Positions 20,417 through 32,891 of a DNA stretch of 64,000 nt are shown here, one piece after another (the first letter of the stretch is position 1; every line of letters starts with the position of its first letter). The position numbers and the translations under genes were made by a program. This DNA is from Phytophthora quininea (lineage: Eukaryota > Oomycota > Peronosporomycetes > Peronosporales > Peronosporaceae), in assembly GCA_011947345.1 (NCBI GenBank), contig JAAVTG010000483.1, forward strand, positions 1 to 64,000, in the 5' to 3' direction. The notes under the pieces were generated by a model that saw nothing but the letters and a program-made list of their open reading frames with translations, was not told the origin of the DNA and ran no database searches.

Positions 20417-22412
20417 CTATAGGCGGATGATCGGTACGTGTGGACGCAGCTTGGCGATCCCAGCTTTCAACACCTCGCTGTTGGTTTTGTTGTAGCGCAG
20501 ATCCAGCACTCGCACACCCGTGAGCATGGCGACGTTCGCCACCTTGCAGCAGTCGCTCAGATTGAGCTCGTGTACGTTCCGCAGCGCCGAGACGTCTTCC
20601 AGCTGAGAGCAGCCGGAGAGATTAAGCGTGTGCACTCTGGTCAACGCAGATACATCGACAATCTTCGGGCAATGACGCAGCGCCAGCGTGTGCACCGACC
20701 CCAATGCCGAGACGTCTTCGACAAGCGGGCAGTAGCTCAGATCCAGCTCTCGAGCGCGTGCTAGCGGAGACACATCCACGAGCTTGGTGCTCCCGGCCAG
20801 CTTCACGATACGAGCACTCGATGCAAGTGGCCGCACATCCTCGAGCGAATCGCAGAAACGCAAGTCGACTTCCCGTGCACCAGCAAGGACACCGACATCG
20901 CTGATCAGTGTGCAGCCAGACAAATTGACTTTGGAAAGGTGCTCTCCAGAATGTGCTAGAACCGAGATGTCCGAGAGCGCCTCGCACCGATACGCTACAA
21001 TGTTGTGAACCCCGCGCAGCGACGACCCCAGTGATGCGAGCAGCTTACAAAAACTGACGTCGACCTCATGCACGCGCGTTAAACCGTCGAGCGTCGTCAA
21101 CTGTCGGCATCGTGCGAGCACAAGTCGATCGAGTGGTGGAAGGTGCTGCAGGTCCGTCGGAGAGAAACCTGTGCAGCTGGACAAATCAAGCTCGCGCAGA
21201 CTGGAACTCTCTCCAAGCGGTGTCAAGTCCTTCACTGCATCGCATTGCCGCAACGAAAGCTCTCGAACGCCTTTGACCAATGCAGAGATGTCGCTGATGT
21301 TTCTGCACAGCGCTAGCTGTAGCTTTGGCACTTCCCCAATGCGCTCACGTCGGTCACGTTGATGCAACCAGTGAGGTCAAGATCCTGCACCTTGGTCAAA
21401 GCGGAGACGTCGACGATCCCCAAGCACTTGCGCAGCTTTAGCGTGTGGATGCTGCCTAGAGAGCTCACGTCGGTGACGTTCACACAGCCGGAGAGGTTCA
21501 GCTCGTACACATTGCCGGATCCCAAAGCGCTCACGTTCCTCACATTTGCGCAGCCTCAAGGTTGAGTTCGTGCACGCTCTTGAGCATGCTTACGTCGACG
21601 ATTTCCGGGCAGTTGCGCAGGCTTACACGACGCACGTGCTGCAACGCGCTGACGTCGCTGAGTCCCCGGCACACGTTGAGCTGCACCGACTCGCATTTCG
21701 CCAGTGGTGCGAGCTCCGAGACGCGGTGGCAGTAGGACAAATCCACGTGCCGCGAGTCCTCCAGGAACGAAACGTCCTCCAGAAAGCTGCAGTAGCTCAA
21801 ATCCACCTCGTGAATGCCAGACAACCAGTGCAGACCGTCGACCTGGCTGCATCCACTCAGTCCGAGCTCGCGTAAATTGTTCACACCGTCAAACAGCCGA
21901 ACACGCGCAATGCCCGACAAGTTGAGACTTCGGACGTGACTATCGCCACTGCCTTGAATGCAGTCTTGAAGCACCTTTGGACACGCGTAACGCGTCAGCA
22001 TAGTCACTCCATTCTCGTCCGTGAAGACTTCCTCCGCTGGCACAGGTTCTGGCGCAGGCTCATTGCGCTCCAAGTCGATGATGTTCAAGCTGCCGGACGC
22101 GTTCAAGTTGTAGTGGATACTCTCGTGCAGTCTGCCGGTCTCTGGGTGCTCTCCGACCGGTTGGAAGGCCACATTGCGAAGGTTTTGCCACTTGGACAGC
22201 ACGCATAGCAACTCGGGAAGAGTGCAAGCTAGCGAAGCCTCGACACGAAGTTGAGCGTGCTCGTGCACCACGTCGTAAAAGTAGCGACTCAGCTCTGCCA
22301 ATGCAACGGCCTCGTTAAGTGTCAGGAACGGGATCACATGCTGGTCCCAGAGCTCAATCGGCAGCGTGTGCTGCAAGTGGCAACTCGAATCGGAGTTCGA
22401 AGACTGCTGCAT
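20417..22412 (-). CDS. F-box-like leucine-rich repeat protein (two frameshifts)
   Basis: The ATG at 22410-22412 gives MQQSSNSDSSCHLQ, followed by an F-box-like stretch (LPIELWDQHVIPFLTLNEAVALAEL...) and about 20 regular repeats of about 23 residues of the pattern VSALxxVHxLxLSxC. The frame changes near 21557 (after HELNLEA) and near 21332 (after SALGKC), each explained by a single base. The stop is at 20417-20419. The Cys/Asn-type repeats suggest protein-protein binding. If the F-box reading is right, the protein could be a substrate receptor of an SCF ubiquitin ligase; that part is inference. It is divergent from the anoctamin gene, with about 257 bases between the start codons. Confidence 0.75.
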
Positions 22413-22669
22413 TGTCCAGTGTGAAGATCTGCCCGCACGAGACGAAGTGGCTGGCGCGCAGTGCCGTTGCAGCGAGCCATCCGCCACGGTTTGCCATGGA
22501 GATCGCCACCTGCCAGGCCGCTTGTCTTGGAGATGCAACAATGACCACTAAATCAACTGACCAGATGCCCATCACCCCCTGCCACGTCAGAAACTCTGAG
22601 TCCGGCTCAGATATAGTACCACAAAATAGTCATCTTACCCAAAAGCTTCTTCAAAGTGTACCCCGCCTC

Positions 22670-25208
22670 ATGGAGCTGCGACGGCGGCATCCCATGGCCT
22701 TCTCGGCGGCCGACGGGCCCTCGAACGCGCGCGCAGAGCCACGCGTCGTCATCTCCGAGTCGTTCTCCCGGCGCCGTCGTCCGTTTGCGCTCTCTCGCCC
22801 CCTGCGTCCCGCATTCCAGCGCCTCAAGCTCAAGAAGCCTGCAAATCCTGGCTCCGACGTCGATAGCGGCGGCGAAAACGGAGCCAATGGATCCTGCGGC
22901 AAGAGACGACGTCCTGAGCACTTGCAGGCTCCGGTGTCGACCCATTTGAAGCTGCAACGCTTCGCTCCGACGCAGAGACTGGTGGACGACAAGTCGGACT
23001 TTTGTCTGTATGTGGAACTGAATTCCGAGCAGGAGGACCGACTAGAGGACGCGCATGCCATTGTACAGGTCACAGCCAGTGCACTAAGAGCAGCAGGATG
23101 TAGAGTATCGGTGCACAGTCTGCAGGCGCCCGACTCGGAGGTTCTTGCCACTTGCAAGGCGGATACACAGGCCTACGCGCTGCTGATCGGCACCGATGTG
23201 CCGGACGAGAGTGTCACGGAGAGAGGCAAGTGGGCGGGGCGAGTGGCCATGCAGTTGGCGCCCTGGGTGACGCAGCATCCAGACTATGCAAGCCACGTAC
23301 TGCCATTGACTGGCGCAGCGCAGAGTCAGCGACTGTGCAAGATGATTTTGACAGAGCTGAGACTAGAGCTGGACGTCTGCTGTCTGCATGAAGGAGGACA
23401 CGGCGTTGCTGACCATACAAAGAGACCCCGATGCTGCTGAGTGCAAGGGAGAAGCTTCTGCCTCAGGTGATGACAGCGCCAGGGTTCTCGAACGTCGTGC
23501 TATACCCATTGCATCGGGACGAGGCGAGGCAGCAACTCACACGGCGCTGGGGTGCGCAGTCGTCGCTGGCGCTACCTCCGTTGGTAGATATCTACGCGTA
23601 CTTTGGGCCGCGTATTGCCATGTACTTTGCCTGGTTGGCGTTCTACACAAGGATGTTGGTGTTGCCGAGCATCTATGGAGTTGTGGTGCACGTCCTGGGG
23701 CTGCTGAACTTGGCTCCGAGTTACACGCTCCACTGTGTGTTCATCGCGATCGGTACTTCGCTCATTGCAGACATGTGGCGGCGGCGCCAACGGGAAGTGG
23801 AGTTCAAGTGGCGCTACGATGGAGTACTGTCGTCCTTGCACGCGACGATGCGGCCTCAATTCCGAGGTGAATGGATGCAGGACCCCGTCACTGGTGTACG
23901 ATGCTTTGACTTCCCACACCATAAGCGGCTACTTCGCCAATTGCTAGCTATTCCTCTATTGGTATCGATGTGCTGCTTGGTAGGAGGCTATGTCATTGGA
24001 CTACACGTGCTCTCGGAGCGTCTTCGAGAACATTATCGCGGCAGCTGCGATCACGCGCGGATCCCACAACCACAAACTGACTGGGGAAGTGGATATTGGT
24101 TGTATCTGTCGGCCAACTGGATCCCCAGCAACGATGCGACTACGTGCGCGATCGTTTCCCATGGTCCGAGCGTTCTGAACGCTGTGATTATCTATGTCAT
24201 GGATGTCTTGTACCAGTTGCTAGCTCGAAAGTTGACAGAGTTCGAGAACTATCGCACTCTGGATGAGCACGAAGCACATCTCGTGGCGAAGCGCATGCCG
24301 TTTCATCTCGTGAACAGCAATGCGTCACTCTGGTTTCTCGCCTTCTACGTGCAGCGTCTAGACCGCGTTCGTGAGCGGCTTTGGGTTCTGCTTGTGGCTA
24401 CTCAACTGTTAGATAACTTTAAAGAGGTTGGACTGCCATTAGCCATCTCCGTTGGCGGTCAAGTCGTTACGGCGGAGAACAAACGACGTCGTCGGCAGAG
24501 TCACCACGTCGAATACGGAGTAGGTAGTGCTCTGCAGCGGGAAAACTCAATGCCGCCGGCACTGACTTTCAAGCGCGAAACAATCGACGTTGCGAAGGCG
24601 GCCACTGAACAGAGGCTGGCTCGAGTCATTATGCAGAAACGACAGGCAAAGTACCAAGACATTTTCGCGGACTACAAGGAACTCATGGTGCAATTCGGCT
24701 ACGTGACGCTCTACAGCCCTGTGTTTCCTCTTGCAGCAGCCTTTGCGTGGCTAAACAACGTGATTGAAAGTCGCTCGGACTTGCTCAAGTTGGTGAACCG
24801 CCACGGCTACCAACGTCCAATTGCCCAGCACGCACGGGGCATTGGAGTGTGGGAGAAGGTGCTGGTGAGCTTCTCAGGGGTGGCCGTGGTGGTCAACTGC
24901 GCTCTCGTGTGGACGTACGAACTGGACGACTTGCTGCCTTCGTGGTCGGAGCTTCAACGCTTCGCTTTCATTGTGGTGCGTGTAGACAACGTTGCTTTTT
25001 GTGAGAGAGGTTTTAAGCTTGTGGTTTTGCTAAACGATAGGGATGCGAGCACGTCGTTTTCGCCATCAAGGCCTGGCTGAACTGGGCTGTGCCCGAAGTG
25101 CCCGTGACATCGTCGTTGAGCAAGAAGCCGGTGTTGTCGCCACGCGCGCACGAAAAGCAGATTAAGGACGGCAGTAACGACGAACCTCTTGTTGGGGTGA
25201 GAGGATGA
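22670..25208 (+). CDS. Anoctamin / TMEM16 family membrane protein (one intron, one frameshift)
   Basis: The N-terminal cytosolic part (MELRRRHPMAFSAADG onward) is followed by the anoctamin body: DIYAYFGPRIAMYFAWLAFYTRMLVLP, EFENYRTLDEHEAHLVAKR, FQFGYVT-type helix sequence and LAAAFAWLNNVIESRSDLLKL. The frame changes between 23380 and 23440. A 65-base intron is predicted at 24976-25040 (GTGCGT...GATAG). It joins FAFIVG to EHVVFAIKAWLNWAVP, the expected anoctamin C-terminus, and the stop is at 25206-25208. Family members are calcium-regulated chloride channels or lipid scramblases; which applies cannot be told. An earlier in-frame ATG at 22541 exists, but the sequence between looks like a 5' UTR. 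Confidence 0.8.
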
Positions 25209-25311
25209 TGACTAGGAGCAAACGAGTTGGGGGAGAAAAGCATAGATAACAATAAAATCAAACTGATCAGGCTTGCTCCGTAACTACATGTAGTTGCTAG
25301 CGACTACGTGA

Positions 25312-27002
25312 CTAGCAGCCAGTTCCTCCAGCGATGGCTAGGCATGACGTCGACGGGTAAATGGACATGATGTTGACCATGACCGTCCAACAGAGCGAAA
25401 ACGCAAAGTAGATGACAGTAAACACCCCCATGAACCTGCTGGAGCCGCCGTTGCGCTTGAGCTGCTGGGTCTCTGCTTTCTGACGAGGCAGTAGCGGCAG
25501 GAAGAGCAGTCCGGCCAAATTCATGGTGTACCGGATGATGAGGACGTAGGTCACATCCCAACGCACGTGGGTGGTATCATCGACAATGTCGGCGTTCATC
25601 ACGTCGAATTGGCTGTCGACGTTCTTGGACAATGTGCTGGCCAGCGGGATGGCAATGTTAGAGATCGACCCCACCAGACCGTACACGGCTCCTTCGTTAC
25701 CCTCTCCAGCCAATTCGACAATCACATACGTGGAAATGACAAAGCTGATGCCGTTCGGGAGATTCTCGACGACGGGCACGCCCAGCCAGAACCACTGGTT
25801 GCGAATGACGTCCCAAGTCGTTAGCACCGTCACGATGAAATCCATGACTGTCACGGCGATGATTGTGATGGCATGCATCGACCGCCAGTTCCAATGGAGA
25901 CCAACCTTTCCCGTGTAGTACAGCGTTGAGGCGAAGATAGCGTTGCCGATAATGGCCATGACCTTCTGGTTCAGAGGAGTTGCTCCCGCCCAGTAGGACT
26001 GCATCGGGTCGGAACACGTGATCGTGAAGTTCTCAAAGATGCCCGAAATGAACTTGTACGCGATGACTTGGTACATGGGGCGCATCTGGATGAGGTGCCA
26101 CAGCTCGGCCAAGTAGTCGCGGAAGATCACGCCAGGGTGTTGCTCCTCTTGGATGCAGTACCATGAGATCGGGATGACCGGCAAGCAGAAGACGGTCAGA
26201 ACGACCATCAGTTGTGGGAACGTCAGCGAAAAGTTGAAATCGCCTCCGTAGTCCTTCCCGTTGAATGCCAAGCCCGTGATAATACTGGAGACCGTCACAA
26301 ACACTGTACGGACCAAGTAGATCGTGGTCTGGGTGTACCCGCGCCTCGACTCGGGCTCGCGCTGAGCCACCTCGACCATCATGGCGTCAGCAGCGACATC
26401 AGCACCAACATAGCCGACCGAAGCGAGCATCATGAGCACGATGAACTTGCCGCCGGTGTGAGGGGCGTTCTTGTTGAAGGTGGCGACAATTTCGGGGTTA
26501 ATTCGTCGGCATCCATCGTCGCGTACTTGTTGTCGGGGTAGTAGGGGGATCCACTATCCATGCAGGCCATTACGAGCAGCATGGCAAAGCACAGTGTCCA
26601 CCCCATCAGCATGAACGGCCGGCGACGATACCCAAACACTGGCACGCAGTCGGTGATAACACCGTAGAAAATCTTGAAGGACCACGGCATGTTCAGCAGG
26701 ACGGTGGCCGACACCACCTGCGTGCCTTCCATGTTGAGGTAGTTGAACAGGAACGGATAGACCGTGCCGGGCAGCGTACCGAAGATCATGCCCACGGCGG
26801 CGTACTGCACGATCAGTCCGATGTTTTCGCGACTCCAAATGTTGAGTTCTCTACCCTCGCGAAGGGCGCCGCCCTCAAACTCCGTCGGGGACTGCGTGTT
26901 GAGGTACCATTCGTCCTCTTTCCGGGGAGAGTACGTGAAGTCCGTCGACGGCGCAGGCGCCAGCAAGTCGATTTTCTTGCGCGGCGTGGTGCTGGTGTTC
27001 AT
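25312..27002 (-). CDS. Folate-biopterin transporter family protein (one frameshift)
   Basis: The start MNTSTTPRKKIDLLAPAP is followed by about twelve hydrophobic segments. IGLIVQYAAVGMIFGTLPGT, FKIFYGVITDCVPVFGYRRR and GADVAADAMMVEVAQREPE are characteristic of the BT1/FBT branch of the major facilitator superfamily, which imports folates and pterins. A single base is missing near 26498-26504 (after ATMDADE); the frame then continues FIVLMMLASVGYVGADV to TAG 25312-25314. Its paralogue at 29316 is intact at this position and broken elsewhere. The two genes are divergent around a 2.3-kb spacer. Plasma-membrane location is likely. Confidence 0.85.
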
Positions 27003-29315
27003 CGGTTCTTCGAGTAGCGGTAGAATGGTTGCTACAGGTCAGCCTTAATCAACCGAGAAAAAGTATAACTGATGAACCGAGTGGCGGGATTTGGAGCTTT
27101 TCAAGCAAGTGAACGTCTGTCACCAACGCCATGCATTGTAGAGGCTCCTGTCCACGTCGAAGTCCGAGCACCTGGTAAAGCAGCAGGATGCGTGACTGAT
27201 GTGTCTGACCAAAAGTCTCGAGTGACAGCAGTCGTCGACAGCACAACCTCAATCTTGGTTAGACTCTCGGCACCACGCCAACGATTGGGGGCCCAAGCTC
27301 CTGCACAAAATCTGGTGAACGCTTGCGACCACGAGGTCTCCGATACCTTCTCTGTTTTCGATCGAGAGGTTCAGGCCGACATAGAGACCTTCGTTCGGCT
27401 GTTCAATCTCACGCAAATCGACCTAGATTGACAAGCCGCCGTCTGTTGATCCGCGCTCTTATCTTCAAGTTTATCGTTTTTCAACACCACACTACTTTTT
27501 GCCATCAGCACAGTTTATAGTTTGTCCGACCCCTGCGGCTGGTAGGTGTAAACGCGGCTGTCAAGGCTCAACTCAAGCTGTGCATTGACGCATTGGTCTC
27601 TACATGGCGTCCACGATATACATGGCTGTTATTGAGATCGTTTTTACAGAAAGTTGGTTGGCAGGAACAGCATAGTTTTTGCTGTAGCAATTCATACCTA
27701 GTACTATTACTGTAGCTTGGCAGGCATTTGATGATGCCGTGGGTTTTGGAGGGACCTCGGTACATTCGTTCCTTTGAAACGGAGCAGCGACAGCGGCGGC
27801 GAGGTTTCTAGATTTCCAGCCGGAAAACGCTCTTGTGCTTCTGAACGCGGCGCCACCGAATACCATTTACTGGGACTATGAGAGAAAAGATGCCTCCGCG
27901 TTCGGTCGACTTCGTTGTTGCTACGACACCCGTGCAAATGCTTCTTCTGGTGATGTCGTCATGTGTGATTGGTCTCCTTGGTAGGCTTCTGAACTAGCAA
28001 CCTGACGACCAAAGTGGTTTTTGGTTTTCACAAGTTGTAAAACCGGAGCCCTTGAGAAACACTAGATGCGACTTCTTCCATCGGAGTGTCTGGCAAATAC
28101 AGTATTAGAACACCAGCAAATTGTTGCCAGCATTTCCGTCGCATCTTGACAACATGTACGTGCCCGAGCTCGACAAGCATCGGGTGAAGCTAACTCAAAC
28201 AACAATACCCAAGAAGCATGACTGACCAGAAAGAAACGTGGCACAAAGTTAAACCTTCGTGTGGCACAGTGAAATCAGCGTTGAAACTCGTAGAGTGTGA
28301 AAAAAAAAGTGTGGATTTCAAGATCACAAGCTTCTTGCGGTAGAAAAAGAAAACGTCTCCTTCTAAATTGCATCTCTGTTGTAGAACTTCCTCGGAGCTG
28401 CAGCCACGTCAGGTTTTGCAAACTCGAGTGACAGGCTTCCGATCAAACAAGCGTTGCCTGTCCACATGTGAGTCAGGGATGCGGTTGCAATTTTCGCGAC
28501 TGGCGCAGTTATCCGGATGGCGTGCTCGATCTCTTGCTTGATGGATGTCAGCCACGAGCCCACGTGCATGACGAGCAAAGCCCTTCGAGCCAAGAAGGCC
28601 AAGTATGCTTCAACCACATCGTTTCCAGAGACAACTTGTCTGTGGATTCTTGCCGTGCATCGGTAGGCATTGTAAGGGGACATGGTTGTTGATACAATCG
28701 GGACGTTTGTGCCCCGCAAGCACGGCGTACCCCGCTGAACTCCGCATCAATTTGACGAACGGCTCTAAAGAGCGAGAGACTCATCCAGCACGCGGCGAGC
28801 AGCGTGATTCTGCAACAGTGTGAGCCAGCGTTGAGGCTGTTATCGTCGATTGCTTCCGTTCGTCTGGATACCGTTTCAAACAATTTTGCAACCACGTGAA
28901 GCAGGCCGATACCAGCGGATACCTTCACGTGAAGGGTACCTGCTGCTCGTATCGGCCTGATTGCGACTCACCATCTTTCGTGCGGTGCTGCGCAGTGCGC
29001 GTGTGCACTCGGTGCACTGCACCGCACGGTCCCGAGTCGGGGCCCGACCTCCTCCCGGCGTCAATCTTCGCGTTGTCGGTGCATTTCAAACATTGTTGCG
29101 GACCTCCCTCACACCAGACGATACACGAACGCAAAGCAACATGGAGAGGTAGCCCATGTACTGTATTCAACAACCTCCTCACATTGGCGGCTGGCCTGTG
29201 GAACTCTATCTGAGTGGAGCTGCTGAGCCTTCCTCATACCTGCACATTTCCCGATTGGCTTCCTCGGTGGTGCATCTCCAAACAACAAGGATACTCTGGC
29301 AGCTGGCTGTGCACC
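27003..29315. other. Intergenic region between divergent folate transporter genes
   Basis: 2.3 kb without a supported gene. Several overlapping open frames (for example on the minus strand at 28363-28928) have no motif I recognise. The cruciform at 28902-28959 is the only clear structure. Confidence 0.5.
28902..28959. repeat. Perfect-stem cruciform sequence
   Basis: CAGGCCGATAC at 28902-28912 pairs with GTATCGGCCTG at 28949-28959. An inner TACCTTCACGTGAAGGGTA pairs around the palindrome TTCACGTGAA. The inner element contains CACGTG, a common binding core of bZIP/bHLH factors. It lies about 360 bases before the ATG at 29316. Confidence 0.6.
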
Positions 29316-30982
29316 ATGGCTAGCAATCCCAAGCTCGATGCGTTGTCACCAGTGGCGGCTGGCATCTCGCCCCAGCCCAAGGACTTCGAGCCCATGAAGA
29401 CACCCAACAACGACATTGAAGGTGGCGCCCTGCGAGCTGGTGGCGCGATCAACGTGTGGAGTCGCGAGTACATTGGCATCGTCGTGCAGTACGCTGCTGT
29501 GGGTATGATCTACGGCACGCTGCCCGGCACGGTCTACCCGTTCCTGTTCAACTACCTCAACATGGAGAGCACCCAAGTCGTGTCGGCTACCGTGCTGCTC
29601 AACTTGCCATGGTCCTTCAAGCTCTTCTACGGCATGATCACGGACTGCCTGCCTATCATGGGATACCGCCGCCGCCCATTCATGATCATCGGCTGGACGC
29701 TGTGTTTCATCATGCTGCTCATCATGTCGTGCATGAAGGCCGGAGACCCGTACTACCCAGAGTACGCGTACGCTTCGATGAACGTCACCTCGCTGTCGCC
29801 CGAAGTCGTCGCTACGTTCAACACGGACGCCCCTCCACTGGCAGCAAGTTTATCGTGCTCATGATGATTGCTGCCATCGGCTACGTTGGTGCTGACGTAG
29901 CCGCCGACGCCATGATGGTCGAAGTAGCTCAGCGTGAGCCCGAGGCAACGCGCGGATACACCCAGACGACCATTTACATGGTGCGAACCGTGTTCGTCAC
30001 GATCTCGAGCATTCTCACGGGCTTTGCCTTCAACGGCACGCACTATGGTGGCGACTTTGACTTCTCGCTGAGCTTTCCGCAGTTGATGATCATCCTCACG
30101 ATCGTCTGCTTGCCAGTGATGCCGCTGACCTGGTACTTCATCAAGGAAGACAAGCACGAGGGTATCGTGTTCAGCACGTACATCAGAGAGCTGTGGGCAC
30201 TCATTCAGACACGCCCCATGTACCAAGTCATTGCGTACAAGTTCTTCTCGGGCATCTTTGAGAACTTCACCATCACGGCGTCCTCGGCCATGCAGGCGTA
30301 CTGGGCCGGTGTTACGCCCCTGAATGAGAAGATCTTGGCCATCATCGGCAACGGAATCTTCGCCCTCACGCTATACTTCACGGGCAAGTACGGACTCAAC
30401 TGGAACTGGCGGTGGATGCACGCCACCATGATCATCGCCGTGACGGTGCTCGACTGCTTCGTGACGCTGCTCACCACTTGGGACGTTGTCCGCAACCAGT
30501 GGTTCTGGCTGGGCGTGCCCGTCGTGGAGAACCTCCCGAGCGGTCTGTCGTTCGTCATTGGCACGTACGTCATCGTGGAGCTGAGCGGAGAGGGTAACGA
30601 AGGCGCTGTCTACGGCCTCGTCGGGTCCGTCTCGAACCTCGCCATCCCGTTCGCCAGCACCATCACCAAGAACGTCGACAGCAGCTTCGACGTCGCCAAC
30701 GCTGACATTGCCAGCGACACGACCCACGTGCGCCGGGAAGTCACGTACATTCTCATCATCCGCTACGCCATGAACCTGGCGGGGCTGCTCTTCCTGCCGC
30801 TGCTGCCCCGGCAGAAGGCCGAGACGAACGAGCTCAAGCAGAACGGCGGCTCCAGTCGCATCATGGGCTTCATCACACTCGGCTACTTTGCCTTTGCGCT
30901 CGTGTGGTCCACGATGGTCAACATCATGTCCATCTACCCCTCGACGTCGTGCCTGCGCATTGCCGGCGGCACTGGCTGCTGA
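29316..30982 (+). CDS. Folate-biopterin transporter family protein (one frameshift)
   Basis: Paralogue of 25312-27002 with the same helices and motifs: GIVVQYAAVGMIYGTLPGT, GMITDCLPIMGYRRR and GADVAADAMMVEVAQREPEA. The start MASNPKLDALSP differs from the sister protein, so the cytosolic N-terminal tails are not conserved. A base is missing near 29830 (after FNTDAPP); the frame continues KFIVLMMIAAIGYVG to TGA 30980-30982. Because the two paralogues are broken at different points in otherwise well-conserved sequence, consensus error is as likely as decay. Expected activity is uptake of folate or pterins across the plasma membrane. Confidence 0.85.
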
Positions 30983-31168
30983 AAGGAAAGTTTTCGGATA
31001 ATTGTGTATCTCAATATTCACATTAGCGACTGTGATATTCATGTTCACTATTGCGATATTGTCAATGCAATATTTCGGCGCCTCCCGTGGCGATTTGTAT
31101 CGTGTGAGTGAAGGTCTTTATTTTGTCTTGCAAGTCGTCTCCATTTTCGATCTTGCCTTGCAGTGCGC

Positions 31169-32840
31169 ATGGAAACCTCTTCGGCCTTCGCTGCGCCTTG
31201 CTCGCGCTTATCAGACGAGTTGAGCCGCTTCCTGGATGCTCTAGAGGCCACCACAGACGCCGACAAGGCTGTCCACATGCGCAAGGGCCGACAGCAGCTG
31301 GACGCGTTCCTCGACCGGCAGCATCACGGCGTCGATCGCCTGGAGCAGGCGATCGCCAGCGAGTCGCAGCTGTGGCAGGAGCACGTGCAAAAGGCCGAAA
31401 AGACAAGGACGTCCGAGTGCAGCAGCGCCACGTACTGCCAGATCTGCTGCCTGGGCTGAAGGCCATCCACGACATCAAAGTAGGGAGACCAGGCAGACCC
31501 GACGACGCCATCTACCAAAAGTCCCAGTACGCTCGGGAGTGGCTACCACGAGGCAACTGCATTGCCGAGTGGAGCCCAGTGCAGGAAGTTGCAAATGGCC
31601 AAACGCAGCAGTCAAATAAGAAGACCCGCTCAAGAAAAAAGATAAGAAAGCAGTAACCACCGACGTGGACGAGCAGGCGGACGCCCCGTCGATATCGACC
31701 GCCCAGAGTGAAAGCTCGCTCTTCTTTCCTCTAGTCCGAGGATACCGCAAGTTCACAGGCCAAGAAGACGACGGTGAGCTTAAAAGAAAACTGGGAATGA
31801 AGACGAGGAGCTATCCAAGTTTTTCTCCAAGCCTCAGGCACAGAGCGAGTGGGTGATTTCAACAACGAAAGAGAACGGGGAGGCTGGCCACCTCTCGGTT
31901 ATCAAACGCTCAGACGGACAGTTTGTTTTCGTCACTGGATCGAAAACACACACCTCGTAGTCCAGACGATCGAAGACATCCAGCGCACGAGAGAGAACAC
32001 TCGGCGCGCTGATGGCAGCGACCCGTTTCTCGCTGCGGCTCCCATCGGAGCGGCAATTTTGCGCATGCTTTTCGCCCTTGAGCCGGACAAGTGCAATTTG
32101 CTGTGCGAGTTTTTGTGGCAAACGCGAGCAACTGCGTCTTTCGAGGTGCTGTGCCCCAGTCACCAACACGTGCAATTGCTCGACTACTTGGCTGAAGACA
32201 CGCCCGTGTTTTATGGGCTGTCGTTGATGGGCCACACTCCGTTGGAAGGCACTGAGATTTGTGTAAACCCCGTGCTATTGTACGAGTTCATGCACGCCCT
32301 CGGAGTTCGCACGGTGACGTACGATGTCGCACCGTTCAATCCTACTGCGTTTGAAGCGGCGCTTGAACGCAGCAAACGCGCTTATCAGCACGAGGGTGGC
32401 GTGCATTTGTTCCTCGACGAGGACGCCAACGTGATTGGCATGCAGAAACACAAGAGCGTGTGGTATGTTTGTCTTCGTGCAATCCGCGAGAAGGCCAAGA
32501 CATTTTGCCGGTCACTCAACTCTAAAAAGCCCCAAAGGGAAGAGCGAAACCTTTGTCGGCCGCGCAAGCTTTGGACAGCGCGAAGCAGTCAGTGCAGAAG
32601 CGCTTTCTTGCCATCCCTGCGTTCTTGCACATTTCAAATGATGTCTGCAATGCGTACGAAGCTCTTGGCGAACGATTTCTGGCGTATCTTTTCGAAGAAA
32701 AGCTTTACTGCGGGGTTGCCGTCGGGAAAGAGCAGGAAGAGAGTTGCAAGAAGGTTGCCAGGGACGTGGCTGACGTCTTCCCCGTCGTGTGGAAGACGTT
32801 CTTGGAACATACAGGCGCAAGCGATGCCATTGCTCAGTAG
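31169..32840 (+). CDS. Probable RNA ligase-like nucleotidyltransferase, Trl1/T4 Rnl1 type (several frameshifts)
   Basis: A helical N-terminus (METSSAFAAPCSRLSDELSR) leads to FFPLVRGYRKFTGQEDDGE and then WVISTTKENGEAGHLSV. KENG has the form KxxG of the lysine-adenylating motif of RNA ligases. After it come FEVLCPSHQHVQLLDYL, EGGVHLFLDE (motif IV-like) and KHKSVWYVCLRAIREK (motif V-like), in the order of Trl1/Rnl1 ligases. The reading frame changes near 31400, somewhere in 31480-31620 (an intron or frameshift), near 31790, near 31950 and near 32530. The stop is TAG 32838-32840. GTGAGT...TTGCAG at 31103-31162 may be a 5' UTR intron. An RNA-repair or tRNA-splicing role is inferred from motifs only. 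Confidence 0.55.
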
Positions 32841-32891
32841 TGCCTACTAGAAAACTTGAATCATAGATTATTTCGCTACACCATCAACCTG

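Noticed and set aside
27072..27431. 120-codon plus-strand open frame between the folate transporters
   Set aside because: No recognisable motif or paralogue in the window and no promoter signal; insufficient to call a gene.
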